Positions 24,916-36,099 of a stretch of 64,000 nucleotides of DNA are shown here, in pieces. The stretch lies in assembly GCA_007922225.1 (NCBI GenBank), contig ML679973.1, positions 2,174,033 to 2,238,032 on the forward strand, written 5' to 3'. The notes below the pieces were generated by a model. It was not told the DNA's origin, did no database searches, and saw only the letters and a list, made by a program, of their open reading frames with translations. A program made the translations under genes and the position numbers. The DNA comes from Emydura subglobosa. Taxonomy: Eukaryota > Chordata > Testudines > Chelidae. Numbering within the stretch: position 1 is the first letter of the stretch; each line of letters starts with the position of its first letter.

Positions 24916-26520
24916 CTTCTTACAGGCGGAACTGGTAGCCCTGCCTTTTGTTAAGGTTGCCTAACACTGCCCATAATAAGACACTGTTTTCAGTTGCTTA
25001 TAATTTGGCCAAAACTTAATCGTTTTCAACTGAAAATTTCCAGACCAGGTGTCTGCTTCTGGCTCCAGCTGAATTTTTGGGAAGTTTCAGCTAAAATGGT
25101 TCAGCTGTTTCTAAGAACAAGATTAGGGAAAAGGATGTTGTTTTATCATATTAAAAAAAACAAAGATTTCTGGTGACCTTTTCTTTGAGAAGTTCTAGTG
25201 CCCCCCAGGCTGTGGAGAAGGGACTTGAAAATTGGCAGGGAGGTGGACTTTGTGCCAGGGATGTGCCTTTTGCTGTCCTGATGAAAACTCACCCAAATCT
25301 GGCAAAGTTGTATGCCTTTCTAAAATCTCAGTTTGCATGTACTCAGTAGAGGTGTTGGAGATTCAGGATTACCTTCACCGAAGATTCTATGTGCACTGAG
25401 CACGCTCCAGCCCAAGGCTCCAGAGCCCAGCAGGACTTTCCTTGACGCTCCTGCCTGCTGCAGGCCAGGGTTTCACTGCAACTGCGAGCGAGGGATTGTC
25501 TCTCCTATGCTCTCAGTGATTTTCAGCTGGAAACATGGAGGAGGAAACATGGAGGAGAAGAGGAACAAGAACCAAAATGGAGGAGAGCAGTGGGAGTAGA
25601 CTGGTGTGGAGATTGGGAGTTGCAGGGGGAGAGAAACTGAGCTGGGGAGTTGGGGAAGGAACGACTGGGACAGGCTGGGCAAGGAGACTTGGACTAGGAA
25701 ATGGTAGTGGGGGAGATTGGAACTGACTGGGTTGGGAGGCTAGGACTGAGAGCCACAGGGGAAATGGGAAGGGTATGGGGACTGGGAGCCAGTGAAGGTG
25801 AAGAAAGACTGAGACTGGATGAGGAGGTGAAGGGAGACTGGGACTGGCTAGCAGTGGGCGGGGTGGAGAATGAGGCGGGGACAAGGGGATCCAGAGCTGA
25901 CAAGTAGCTGGGGTGTGGAGGGACAACTGGGACTAGCTAAGGAAATCTGGGACAAGGAGCAGGGGAGAGAGTTTGGAGACTGAGGTTGGATGAGAAGCCC
26001 AGGAAGGGAGACGGGGAGACAGAATGGGGTGCATGGGGCTTGTGGAGATAAACAGATTGGATGAAGAGTCAGGAGAATGGGGCGGGGGACTGGGAGTGCA
26101 GAAGGGGACTGGCTTGGCAAGGAGAGTGGGAATTGGATACTGGGAAAAGCAGCCAGGCACGGATATTAGACAGTACTGTGACGAGAACAAATTGAAGGGG
26201 ATGTGGCAGATGGGGTCAAGCTTGCGAAGAAGGGTGGAACAGGCAGGAGGCTCTGAAACCACTAAAGTACACTCCCCTGCAGAATGTGGACTAGAACCCA
26301 CAATTGCTAAGTCTCATTATTCCTCTGTTCTCAGCAAACGTTCGTGAAATCCACTGGCAAAGAGTGTCTCATCCTCTTCTAGTGCTGGTCCACAAAGAAG
26401 ATGACAGCCAATTACTGCTAGGGTTACTCTGTTACATCAAGTGGCAGAGGTTTGTGTGATGAATCTAAAGCTTCCAATCCTGCTACTGAACAACGTGGGT
26501 GTCATTATGACATATGAAGG
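24916..26520 (+). repeat. Interspersed repeat with purine-rich minisatellite core, copy 1
   Basis: The first of three related copies (others 50400-51592 on the - strand and 55630-56830 on the + strand). Shared order: a TTAAGGTTGCCTAACAC-type start, a 'TTTGCCAAAACTT...TTTCAGCTG' AT-rich part, an 'AGTTCTAGTGCC...AGGGATGTGCC' part, a 'CACTGAGCACGCTCCAGCCC' part, then a purine-rich degenerate tandem array (about 25535-26130) built of GGAGACTGGGACTGG-like units, and a 3' part with AAGTGGCAGAGGTTTG. I see no coding domain. Open frames over the array are low-complexity artefacts. Confidence 0.7.
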
Positions 26521-26954
26521 AATTTCTCTTCTTTCGGTTGGTTTTTTAAAAACCTAGGAAATGACACACACCATGTACATTAAAGGAACAACAAGGTTGC
26601 AAAGTTTATTGGATTTAAGGGTGAATTTGATTTTTCAGGCCCTAAGCCAGGGTGTACAGCTTGAGTGGGAATGGCTGCAGCAAAGAGAGAGTGCCCTGAG
26701 CACCGTATCCCACTCTCGTGTAACTTCATGAAGAGTGGAGAAGTCATCTGTTTCCAAAGATACCTCTGTTACAGCTATGGTAAATTCTCCCAGCTGGATA
26801 CTTGCCAGGTTGCTGTGTTTGGGTCCCAACATGCTAGACCTGAGTACTCTTAAGATTCCCTTGTTCTGGGTAGGCTCCAGCACTTTCTTTTTTCTTGGCC
26901 TCTTTGGCATACTTCCTTGGCCCAGGTTCTGCCTGTGACCCTTCCATGGAAGTG

Positions 26955-27560
26955 GGACTTTGTGCCCCCACTATCATAGGACCCCAGGACCAGTTCTGAC
27001 CATCCCAAGATACCCCGGTAGTGCCAACCTTATGGACACTCCTAGTTTATGGTTCGCCTCTTCAGAGACATGTGATAGTGGAAGCACATAACACGCAGGC
27101 TCTTTAAAGGGTTCCAAAAATCAATCATTCTTTACTTTAGATAGTTCAAGAAACACACAGATCCAGATAAAACACTAAAACCCCTGAATCCATTTCCCAG
27201 CTTCAGTTTCCTCATCGCTCTTGAGCATTCTTTGGGCTTAGGTCAGAGTCCTCTAACGCATCCAGGATATCCCCAGCTTCTCAATTTGAGAAGGCTTCTC
27301 CTCTGAACCATGGACTTTCCCTTTCTCCTTTGCAGCCAGTTTCCTTCTTCCTCAGTTGGTTCTGCAGTTAGAAAGAACCCATCTGCTACAAAAGCATGCC
27401 TTCTGTTCCTCTCTTCTACCTAAACTTTTTCTGTCTCTGAGTTCCCCCTCAAGTCTCTCAGGCTCTGTCGGCTTTTAAGGGCCAACACAAACATCTGACC
27501 TCTTTGTTCTCCTGTTTAAGGATTTTCCACTCTTCAAAACCCAGCCTCCTGCAGAGAAGT
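26955..27560 (-). mobile_element. LTR-like block, minus strand (tentative)
   Basis: On the - strand a TATA-like CTTAAAAGCC (near 27473) is followed by an A/G-rich leader-like segment, and further on by AAAGTAAAGAATGATTG. This looks like a decayed LTR, but no paired LTR, TG...CA termini or target duplication could be fixed. Confidence 0.3.
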
Positions 27561-27767
27561 TGGAGAACGCTGGTTTCACCTAGGATGTGGCCATCCCATT
27601 CTCCCAAGATGCTCCCATTTGAGTGAGTCATTGAGATTTAACAAACTTCCAGTGCCCCTGGTTGGAGAGATACGTGACACATTGGAATATAAACAATTAG
27701 TCAGGGAGCCACACTTAGGGTCGATGGGAGCTGCCACTGGCTCCCGGGCCTCGCAATGGAAAACGCT

Positions 27768-28040
27768 GATCTTGTCTGACCTCCTGCATAATGCAGTCTG
27801 CAAGACATCCTTGAATGAGCTACTGTCAGAACTAGAGTCTCTATTTTAGAAAAACATCCCATCTTGATTTTAAAATTGCCAGTGATGGAAAATCCATCAT
27901 ATAACCCTGGTTAGCTAGTTCCAATGGTTAATTAACTTCACTGTTAAAAATGTGTGGCTTATTTCTAGTCTGAATTAATTTAGCTTCAACTTCCAACCAC
28001 TGGATCTTGTTTTACCTTTGCTTCCTAGATTGAAGAGCCT
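27768..28040 (-). mobile_element. CR1 LINE 3' end, antisense
   Basis: The reverse strand encodes a degenerate CR1 C terminus (LEVEAKLIQTRNKPHIFNSE, then the 'PLELANQGYMMDFPSLAILK' pattern) and ends in a GGAGGTCAGACAAGAT-like tail typical of CR1 3' ends. It is 5'-truncated. Confidence 0.75.
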
Positions 28041-30490
28041 TAATTCTAAGAACCCCTTACCTGAAATGGTCTGAGTGAGCAAATATTGACTTGAATGGTC
28101 CTGATGGTATAGCACTGCAATAGAGTGTGCACTCAAGTAGCAACCATGTGCATTACTCCACTTAGCTATGTATCTGCACATAGCATAAGAACAAAATGTT
28201 GTGGGGACGAATTTCAATTACATTCCATAGGGATCTTATTATAAAGAGTGACAAATGATCATTTTAGAATACTGAGAATTCCTCAGTCCTTGTAGTTTTA
28301 TAAGCAAAATGGTCACTTTTAAATAGATCTCTCTCATTTTCATCAGGACAGGTTAATTAAGAAGTGCAGAGCGTGTGCATTCAGTCACCCTAGATAGAAA
28401 AATCTGTGTCAGACCTTCGCCCTAATGTGAATTTCCTGACATGACAGATGGGGATTGAGTGTCTGTTTATGCCAAGAGGAGTTTGCTAACATTTTTCCTC
28501 TAATTACTAATTATATCAGTGAAAGGGGCTTTACGGCCAGAGTCCTGGAAATGTGAAACTTGATCATCAGAGATTTGTAGCAAAGATGGGAGATTGATAT
28601 GTGACATCAAACAGCTGACAAGGAGGCTAGGGCAGCCAGATGAACAGCAGCTGCTCAGAAGGGATATGGAGGGGCTTCGGGAGGGGAGGGGGCAGCTGCT
28701 CAGAAGGGTTGCGGAGTTCATGGGGGGAGCAACGTGGAGGGGTTAGAGCCATTTTAACGGTTTTGCTTTTACCCCTTCCCCTTAGTCATTTCAGATATGA
28801 ATGAGTCTAATCTCTTTGGGTTTGAGATTGTGTGAGAGTTCATCTACTAACAGGTGGCAAGGCATTGCAGCGGGCTGATGGCAGCTGCTGCTGCTGCTAA
28901 GGGAAGAGGGGGAAGGGTCATCAACTACATGAGTGTCTATACACAGTGTTGGGAACAATGGATCAAAGAAAAGGAGAGAGGAGGGTAGGGTGATCAACTC
29001 CTGCAGTCCTCAGGCTTCCGTGACCCAAACCTGATCCTCAGGCTTCACTCCCCATATCCCAGACAAACCACGTTTCATCCCAAAAGGCTCTCATTCCTCC
29101 ATATCCTGATCCTAGGTGACTTGGGCTTTTGCTTTCTACCTCCTAGAAATCTCAGCCTTTCATCCTACCACAATCCCAAACGTCTGAGGTTTTTAAACTC
29201 CCTCTGTCCTGATCCCAGAAGTCTCAGGCTTTCACACATCTCTTCCCTCTACCACCACTCCCGACTCCAGTATGAACGGCCTCGGGCTTTCATTGCTCAG
29301 GAATCTGATCTCAGAGACCTCAGGCACTCTCTCATCCTAACTCTGATCACGAAGGCACACACTTTGAGCTTCCCACATGCGCCTCAGGAGCCTCAAACCT
29401 TGCAACCATAATCTGAGCATGGAAATCTCAAGGTTTCATCTCTCCATTTAAAGTTCCACACTCTGCTTACCCTGTTGCAGCAAAATACGAGAGGAAGTCA
29501 TCTCCAGGTACTGTGCCAGCTGTCACTTTATAACCCTAAGAAAAGTAAACTGATAGCTCAATTTTCTCTCACCACGCCAACAACATCACGACACACAGCA
29601 CCCACAATCTGTTTGATTGAAACGAATCTCCTACATGATCAGTTCTGAAAATCACAGCTCTCTCACACTTCTGAATCCTTCTTAGCACATAGCCTTCAGC
29701 ACCACTGATTGCACGATCTTCCCTGAATGCCTCAAACATTACACTGTTGTTTTTTGGCTCCCACCTTACCTCTGACCATTCCTATCTCTGAATGCTCTTT
29801 TTGCCTTCTCCAGTAATTACACCTTGGACACCAAACCACTCCTTTTCGGGGTCACATAAGGCTCTGTTCGTGCCCTTTCTCTGCTTATTGTATCTCCACC
29901 CACTTAGACACAACATTTCACCATTTAACTATCCGGCTTTGTAGCTCAAGTCCATTGTTTTCCATTATGTTCTGAAATAAATGAGGAACCAGTGAAGTTC
30001 ACAAAACTGAAGTGGGGTGTATTTATCTTGGCCTTTCTTGCTTATGAGATGACCTGCTTCATGTTGTCACTTCCTTCTTTCTGGAGAGGCTGGGCTCATC
30101 CCCAAGTAGAGGGAGTGGCAGTGTCTAGCCTGGAGAAGAAGAAAGCGTGGATCACTGTCGCTAGGTCCTCGTCTGAGAGGAGGGAGGTACAGTTTCCTGG
30201 CCAGCTGATGAGAACAGAAATCATTCCTTTGCCTCTGCACTGTGTTCAGTCTGTGTGTCCAGGAGCATCTGGATTCTGAAGCATCTTGATGTTCTCCGGT
30301 CTGATGCACTCAGTTGTTGCTGAAGTTAGAGGATTGACAAGTTCTCCAAAATATTTTCTCTTTTTCCCAGCATCATTTCTATTTTTCCAGGGTGAGCTTC
30401 AGCCCGCTGCTCTTCATCCAGCCAGTGATCTCTTTCAGGCATTGGGACATATTGGTGATGGCCAGGCTGTTTCAATAGAAAGAACTGGTA
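28040..30490. other. Gene-free stretch holding one degenerate tandem repeat
   Basis: Apart from the tandem array at about 29030-29400 and a short GCTGCTGCTGCT run near 28887, nothing was recognised. Confidence 0.45.
29030..29400. repeat. Degenerate tandem repeat (CTGATCC..CTCAGGCTT units)
   Basis: At least six diverged units restart with TGATCCTCAGGCTT (29031), TGATCCTAGGTGACTTGGGC (29107), CAATCCCAAACGTCTGAGG (29171), TGATCCCAGAAGTCTCAGGC (29210), TGATCTCAGAGACCTCAGGC (29308) and TGATCACGAAGG (29344). Spacing is about 36-100 bp, so the array is old or compound. Confidence 0.55.
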
Positions 30491-31351
30491 TTTTTTAGCC
30501 AAGGGAAATGCAGTAAATCTAATCTATCTGAACTCCAGTAAAGCATTTGATACAGTACCACACGGAAAATCATTAGTTAAACTGGAGAAGATGGAGATTA
30601 GTACAAGAACTGAAAGATGTGTAAGGAACTGGATAAAAGGCAAATGACAGTGGGTTGTGTTGCAAGGAGAACAGTTGGGCTGAAAGGAGGTTACTAGTGA
30701 AGTTCCTCAAGGATCGGTCTTGGGACCAATCTAATTTAACATTTTCATTAATGACCCTGGCACCAAAAGTGGGAGTGTGCTAATGAAATTTGATGCTGAC
30801 AAAGTTAGGAAGCATCATCACTACAGAGGGTTGGAATATTATACAGGAAGATTTGGATGATCTTGAGGACTGGACAAATAGAAATGGGATTCAGTTTAAC
30901 ACTACCAAGTGCAAGATTATGCAGTGAGGGACTAATAAGAATTTCTGCTATAAGCTGGGGGCTTATCAGTTGGAAACAACAGTGGAGGAGATAGGACTGG
31001 GTGTATTAGTCGATCAGAGGATGACCATGAGCCACCAATGTGATGCAGTCATGAGAGAGGCAAATTTGATCCTAGGATGTATCAAGCAAGGTATTTCCAG
31101 TATAGATAGGGAAGTATTAATGCAATTATACAAGACACTGGTAAGACTGCCTCTGGAATACTGTGTACAATTCTGGTCACTCACATTGAAGGAAGATGAA
31201 TTCAGTCTGGAACAGATGCAGAGAAGGGCTACAAGGATAATCAGGAGAATGGAGAGCTTATCTTCCAAATGGAGACTAAAAGAGCTTGGCTTACCTAGCT
31301 TAGTCAAATGACGGCTGAGGGGGAATATGACTGCTCTCTATAAATACATCG

Positions 31352-31735
31352 GGGTAGAACTAGGCAAAAAACGTTCAGCTAATGGCTTATTCACCAAAAA
31401 ATTCAATTTTGGGTCAACTAAAACTGTTCACAAATTCAGGTTGAATTTGGCAAATAGTTTTGGATGAGAAAAAATGAGGCAAAAATTTCTAAAAAAAGTC
31501 TAAATATTTTATTTAGAAATTTAGCTAGATTTTTACACCCGCATACATACACAAGAAAAAAACTGAAAAAAAATGCAATTGAAATAACAAAATTAGTTTC
31601 TTGGGGGACAGAGGAGAGGGTTGGCAAGAAAAACCAAAAAACTGCAATTTTGGGTAGACCGGAAATGAAAGTATTTTTGGATTTTTCAGGTCAGCCGCTG
31701 AAATAAAAATCGATTAGTCACCCAGCTCTGCTCAG
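31352..31735. mobile_element. hAT-like MITE nested in CR1
   Basis: The block interrupts an otherwise continuous CR1 between AAATACATC and AGGAGGGTAAACACC. Its ends form an imperfect inverted repeat: GTAGAACTAGGC at the left and CCCAGCTCTGC at the right, the latter reading GCAGAGCTGGG in reverse. The interior is A/T-rich and non-coding. The CAGAGCTGGG-type end suggests a hAT MITE; the 8-bp target duplication is blurred. Confidence 0.5.
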
Positions 31736-31929
31736 GAGGGTAAACACCATGGAGGGAGAAGAGCTATTTACGCTAAAGAACAAATGGGTAAAACTGGCCA
31801 TGAATAAATTTAGGCTGGAAATTGGAAGGAGGTTTCTAACCATCAGAGGAGTAAGATACTGGAACAGTCTCCCAATTGGAGTAGTGGGGGCAAACAATAT
31901 AACTAGTTTTGTAATGGATCCTGATAAAT

Positions 31930-31950
31930 TTATAAATAAATAAATAAATT
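31930..31950. repeat. (AAAT)n microsatellite in CR1 tail
   Basis: Five tandem AAAT/AATA units interrupt the CR1 3' part. Confidence 0.85.
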
Positions 31951-32049
31951 TGTGATAAATTTACATAACAAGATTGCCTGAGATAGCAGGGAACTGGACT
32001 CGATAACCCAGGAGGTTCCTTCCAGTCCTGTGTCAGAAGGAAATGAACA

Positions 32050-32920
32050 GTTGTATACCATAGGCCTTGTCTACACTAGAAGCTTTGTGTTCCAATAGCA
32101 TGTGTTCCTTCTAGCATGAATTTCACATGACATGCATCCAAACACTAAGGCCCCTCAATATGTGCGTGCTATGATGCAGTTCATGCCATGTACCCTATAG
32201 TCCCATTACTGAGGCTGAATTGTGTTACTCAAACATATTACTTACTGCCCATGTGGTGGGAGGTCAGTGTTGTGTTACTTTTTACTTGCAGCATTTTACC
32301 TTTTAAAACTATTGTAATGTTAATCTTAAAAAGAGCCAGTACTACTGTACTTGGTATAGTCTTAGCTGAATTTGAAATAAACAAACAGACATATGGCAGT
32401 GTTCCTTTAATTTTTTTTCAGTTGAATGTCACAAAGGTGGATGTTGCTGTACACTAAAATCAAGAGAGAGAAAAACAGCAGCATTACAGAGCTGAACAGC
32501 TTCTTGAAATCAGGAACTTCTAACCAATATCATAGGTAGAGTGGTTTGTTCCGACATTTCCAAAAAAATGATTTCTTTACGTAGACAAAAACAATTTGCT
32601 TAATGAATTCACAAAAGGTTTTGGTTGACCTAGATCTGCCTTTTTCAGCTGGACAAAAGTTGCATGTGAAAAATTTCACCAGGGCTCTAATCAAAGGTTG
32701 TATTTCAAACTCACAGGAGAAACACTACATGAGTATGCACTACTGCCACCTAGGCAATTCCCAGGGTATCTCACACCATCACATAGTTCCCTCTTTTAAA
32801 ATGCACATCTTTTACCAAACCGAATAGAATTCCATAATACCTCTGGTATTTTTATCAGGGGTCTAAGTCGTAAGCATAGATGTGAGTTAACTAAAGTAAC
32901 ATTTTAAATATTTTAGCATC
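32050..32920. other. Gene-free stretch
   Basis: One TAGGCCTTGTCTACACTAG end at about 32062 matches the terminus style of the MITEs at 42612 and 58885, but no second end was found. Otherwise nothing was recognised. Confidence 0.4.
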
Positions 32921-33360
32921 ATAGTTAAGGATAAGGTTAGGTCACGGATTCCGTGACTTCCACAGATGTCCTGTGACATTTTCTGCATCAGCCCTGGGGC
33001 TCTCAGCCAACAGGGGCCCCCGCAACTCCAAGCCACAGTCCCCAGAGCTCCCCACAACCCTGAGAAACGGCATAACCCAGAGTTCTCAGCTGCCCTGGGC
33101 GGCAGGAGGACCTAAGCACTGAGCCACCATGAGCAGCGGAGGGACCCAGCGCCCTGAGCCACTGTGGGCAGTGGGGGGATTGCTCTGAGCCACTATGGGT
33201 AGCGGGTGGCCCTGAAGCTGTCAGCCACAGCAGCAGCAGGTGCTGGACCACCACCGCCAGTGGGGCTTGGACTGTCATCCCCCCAGTCAGCCCCATTTTG
33301 TGTCAGGTCCCTGCCTGTTACTAAAAATAACCATGCCAAAATCTTAACCTTAATCATAGT
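32920..33360. repeat. Palindrome-bearing element with GC-rich minisatellite
   Basis: AT-rich flanks with weak inverted similarity (CATAGTTAAGGATAAGGTTA at the left; AACCTTAATCATAG at the right) enclose a GC-rich centre. Near the left lies a perfect palindrome, GTCACGGATTCCGTGAC (32942-32958). The centre repeats a CTGAGCCACYRTGRGYAGYG unit about three times (33118-33205). The structure fits a non-autonomous transposon with an internal minisatellite; the family was not identified. Confidence 0.45.
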
Positions 33361-33479
33361 ACAGCAGAAACAACATGAATACACTCAAATCCAAAGTTAA
33401 TCAACACTTTATACTCTGATTTCATAATCTCTGGTCCAATTGGATGACCACGTTCTAATGGTCAACTTTTACTTCAGTA

Positions 33480-34205
33480 GATCCTGAAAAGGGCGATTTG
33501 AGGGACTATAATGGTTGCTAATTTCACTGGAAGGTCGGTAAGGCAACATCCTGTGGCCAGTTGATCACATTAGTATGTAAAGTTCCAGAGGGGTCCTAAC
33601 CAACTCAGCCACACCATCAGGAGCTCATTCACCTGCACATCTACTAATATAATATATGCCATCATGTGCCAGCAATGCCCCTCTGCCATGTACATTGGCC
33701 AAACCGGACTGTCACTACGCAAAAGAATAAATGGACACAAATCAGACATAAAAAATAACAACATAAGTCAGTCTGAGAACACTTCAGTCTCCCAGGACAC
33801 TCTATAGCTGACTTGAAAATTGCCATACTTCAACAAAAAACTTCAAAAACAGACTTCAAAGAGAAACTGCAGAGCTGGAACTCATATACAAACTTGACAC
33901 AATCAAACTGGGTCTAAATAGGGACTTGGAATGGTTCTCTCATTACAAGAATTAATTGTCATTGTTCACACATTCTCGCCTTCTAATCAATGGTTGTGAA
34001 TAGGCCTCATCTACTCTAACTGAATGGACTTTGCTTATACCTACTTCATTGTTGTTCCTTACCCTTGGATGTATATATATACACCCCCTATCTGATTTCT
34101 ATTTCTTGCATCTGATGAAGTGGGTTGCAGCCCACGAAAGCTTACGCCTGCAGAAATTAAATGTGTTAGTCTTTAAAGTGCTACAGGACTCTCGTTTTTG
34201 TATTA
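33480..34205 (+). mobile_element. Penelope-like retroelement 3' end with GIY-YIG domain
   Basis: A + frame near 33635-33770 reads NIIYAIMCQQCPSAMYIGQT followed by GLSLRKRINGHKSDI. This is the GIY-YIG endonuclease of Penelope-like elements, with the 'vvY-i-C--C----YiG-T---L--R---H' pattern; the first motif is IIY instead of GIY. Downstream the frame breaks. The 3' end has a short hairpin, GTGGG(TTGCAG)CCCAC at 34120-34135, followed by AAAGTGCTACAGGACTC. In the family the domain nicks target DNA for target-primed reverse transcription. The RT part is absent here, so this is a 5'-truncated copy. Confidence 0.7.
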
Positions 34206-34254
34206 GTTATGTAAGTGAATTTGCACAAAGCATGAATCACGAGAAACACCAACA

Positions 34255-34545
34255 CTTAACAGGAGCATCTCCTGAAGGTTGTCGTCTTGCTCAGTGGAGA
34301 GCCACATGGAGTGTTTTGACTGCTGTAAACAAACAGCTTGTCATTGACTCTGCCAAGAAACCACCAGGTTGTATGTCGGAAAGACCAGTGCAGATTGAAT
34401 CGCATCAGGACATCTCATGGGACATGTGGACAAACCCTCTTCAAATGGAAAAGGAGGGAAACACCAATATGCGACTGTGGTCACCAGTCACAAACGATAG
34501 AGCACATCATATCTGAGTTCTTTTACCACGGGCCTGAAAGATATT
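34255..34545 (+). mobile_element. Non-LTR retrotransposon ORF2 C-terminal fragment
   Basis: The frame at 34338-34520 reads CRLNRIRTSHGTCGQTLFKW then ETPICDCGHQSQTIEHIISE. The 'LNRiRTg-GrC---l-kW' plus 'C-CG---QT--HI---C' zinc-knuckle pattern is that of the C terminus of several non-LTR retrotransposon ORF2 proteins. The last Cys is replaced by Phe. The clade is not settled. Confidence 0.5.
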
Positions 34546-35343
34546 CACCAGCTCACTGCCGCAACAATGTGCTGGCTATCAAACTTAGATATAAATTTGT
34601 AACCGTTGCTATCTACCCAAGTCATACAAAAGAAGAAGACTTCACTGGGGAATAAGTGTACGTGGCAAGTAAACAATGCATCATAGTCCATTCAGAGGAG
34701 AGAATCAGTAGCCTATCTGTCTATGGTATCTAGGTATTTATATGATATCCAATATTGTAATGTCTGAATACCTGGATCTCTGCTCTCATAGCTGCAAGGT
34801 GCATTTTCCCATTTGCTAACGTAGAGGAGACAGGCCTTTCTGTTTCACGTTCTGAACTGGATCACTAAAGTTAACTGACTTGATTTCTACAGTACCAGAT
34901 TTACTAATTCATACAGAAGAACCATACTGAAAATATGGGTATGTAACATGATCTTTATACTGCTCTCTTCTATCTTGCTTTCTTCAAATTGTCTTGTAAA
35001 TGCTGTTGTGTTGAATTGTCATGTAATTTGAGTAAGAGTTAGACTTTTAGAAAGCATCAAGATTTAATCTGATCTGCATCAATTTCCTAGAAAGCAATTC
35101 TGCAGGACACACGTGTCTTGTTATATATGGGATTGATCAGTATTTCTTTAAGAAATCTATTGCAAATTATTTCTAGAGCTTCCCTTCTAGGTCAAGTCTG
35201 CTGTCTCTCAAAACTTGATTTAAACATTCTATTTCTCCATTGTTCTGCAGACAGTAAATAGAAGAATTTCTATGCCTATTTCTCTCCTTCAAAGATTCTT
35301 AAAATTCCAAATATCTGAGTGGAAGTTGTTGTCCAGTGCTATC

Positions 35344-36098
35344 TGTTATGGATCCACAGGGCATGCTATGCTTCTGACCTTATACAGACTCTCTGGTAAT
35401 GTCCCCTTCTTAGTGCTAGGCCCTAGCCTCCACTTCTTACAAGGGGAAAAGCCGTGACTCCACTATTCCAAGAAGGGTTCCCTGGCTTCAGGATCTCCGT
35501 TTCTCATCAGGGCTCCTTCAACAAGTCCCAAAGAACTTAGACCTCTGTTGGAGACTCATCTCATGGAAGCCATACAACCAGGAGATGTTTGCAGCAACAC
35601 AAGACAACCTTTTTCAAAACAAGACATTTATTAGTCAGCTGGAATACAGTATCTAGGTACATTACATTAGAATGGTAAAGCAAAGATTACATGCATGGGC
35701 ATGCTTGTAGTATTGCTTGTCTGTCTTGCCCAAATGTCCTGGATTCAATTCTCTGCCATAGTAGTGGGTTCTTATTGCAGCCTGCTCACATCTCAGTTCT
35801 TTGTCCCATGCTCTAGTCACACTATTTTCACCGTTCTGCCTCCCTTGGTCAACAGCCATTAAAAATTAATGTCTAGTCCATGGTCTTGCATTATAGCTCC
35901 AAAGTAGCTCCATGCGCCTTGATAGACAGTTCATGACTCACACCCCCAGTCTCTTATGGCTTATCCTTTTTCCCAGGAAAGAAATTAACCCCTTCACAGC
36001 CAGTGGGTAACAATAAAAAATGAGTGGAGAAACGGAGTCATACATACTTAAATAAAAATACAGAATTTTCCCACATTCTCCACACTAGCACTGTTACA
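35344..36098 (-). mobile_element. Candidate solo LTR, minus orientation
   Basis: Read on the - strand, a 755-bp block starts TGTAACAGTGCTAG and ends GTGGATCCATAACA (TG...CA). It contains ACTAATAAATGTCTTG (35624-35639), a poly(A)-signal-like hexamer in the R-region position, about 290 bp from its 3' end. No matching target duplication was seen and no partner LTR is in the window. Confidence 0.45.
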
Positions 36099-36099
36099 T

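Larger units (their letters stand above)
30490..32050 (+). mobile_element. CR1 LINE fragment, interrupted by a MITE
   Basis: A CR1 ORF2 with a 'SKAFDTVPH' block near 30540, EVPQGSVLGP near 30700, and a longer clean frame (30970-31311) with IGLGVLVDQRMTMSHQCDAV, REVLMQLYKTLVR and the EYCVQFWSLTLKED segment, all standard for CR1. After a MITE insertion (about 31352-31735) the CR1 C terminus resumes (RLEIGRRFLTIRGVRYWNSL, 31803-31870). The catalytic box near 30790 is degraded (FDAD) and several frameshifts are present. The 3' end follows the CTCGATAACCCAGGAGGTTC tail. Confidence 0.85.

Noticed and set aside
25513..26347. Proline/serine-rich and glycine-rich frames over the purine-rich array
   Set aside because: The array repeats generate them in several frames, and copies 2 and 3 of the repeat do not preserve any one frame.
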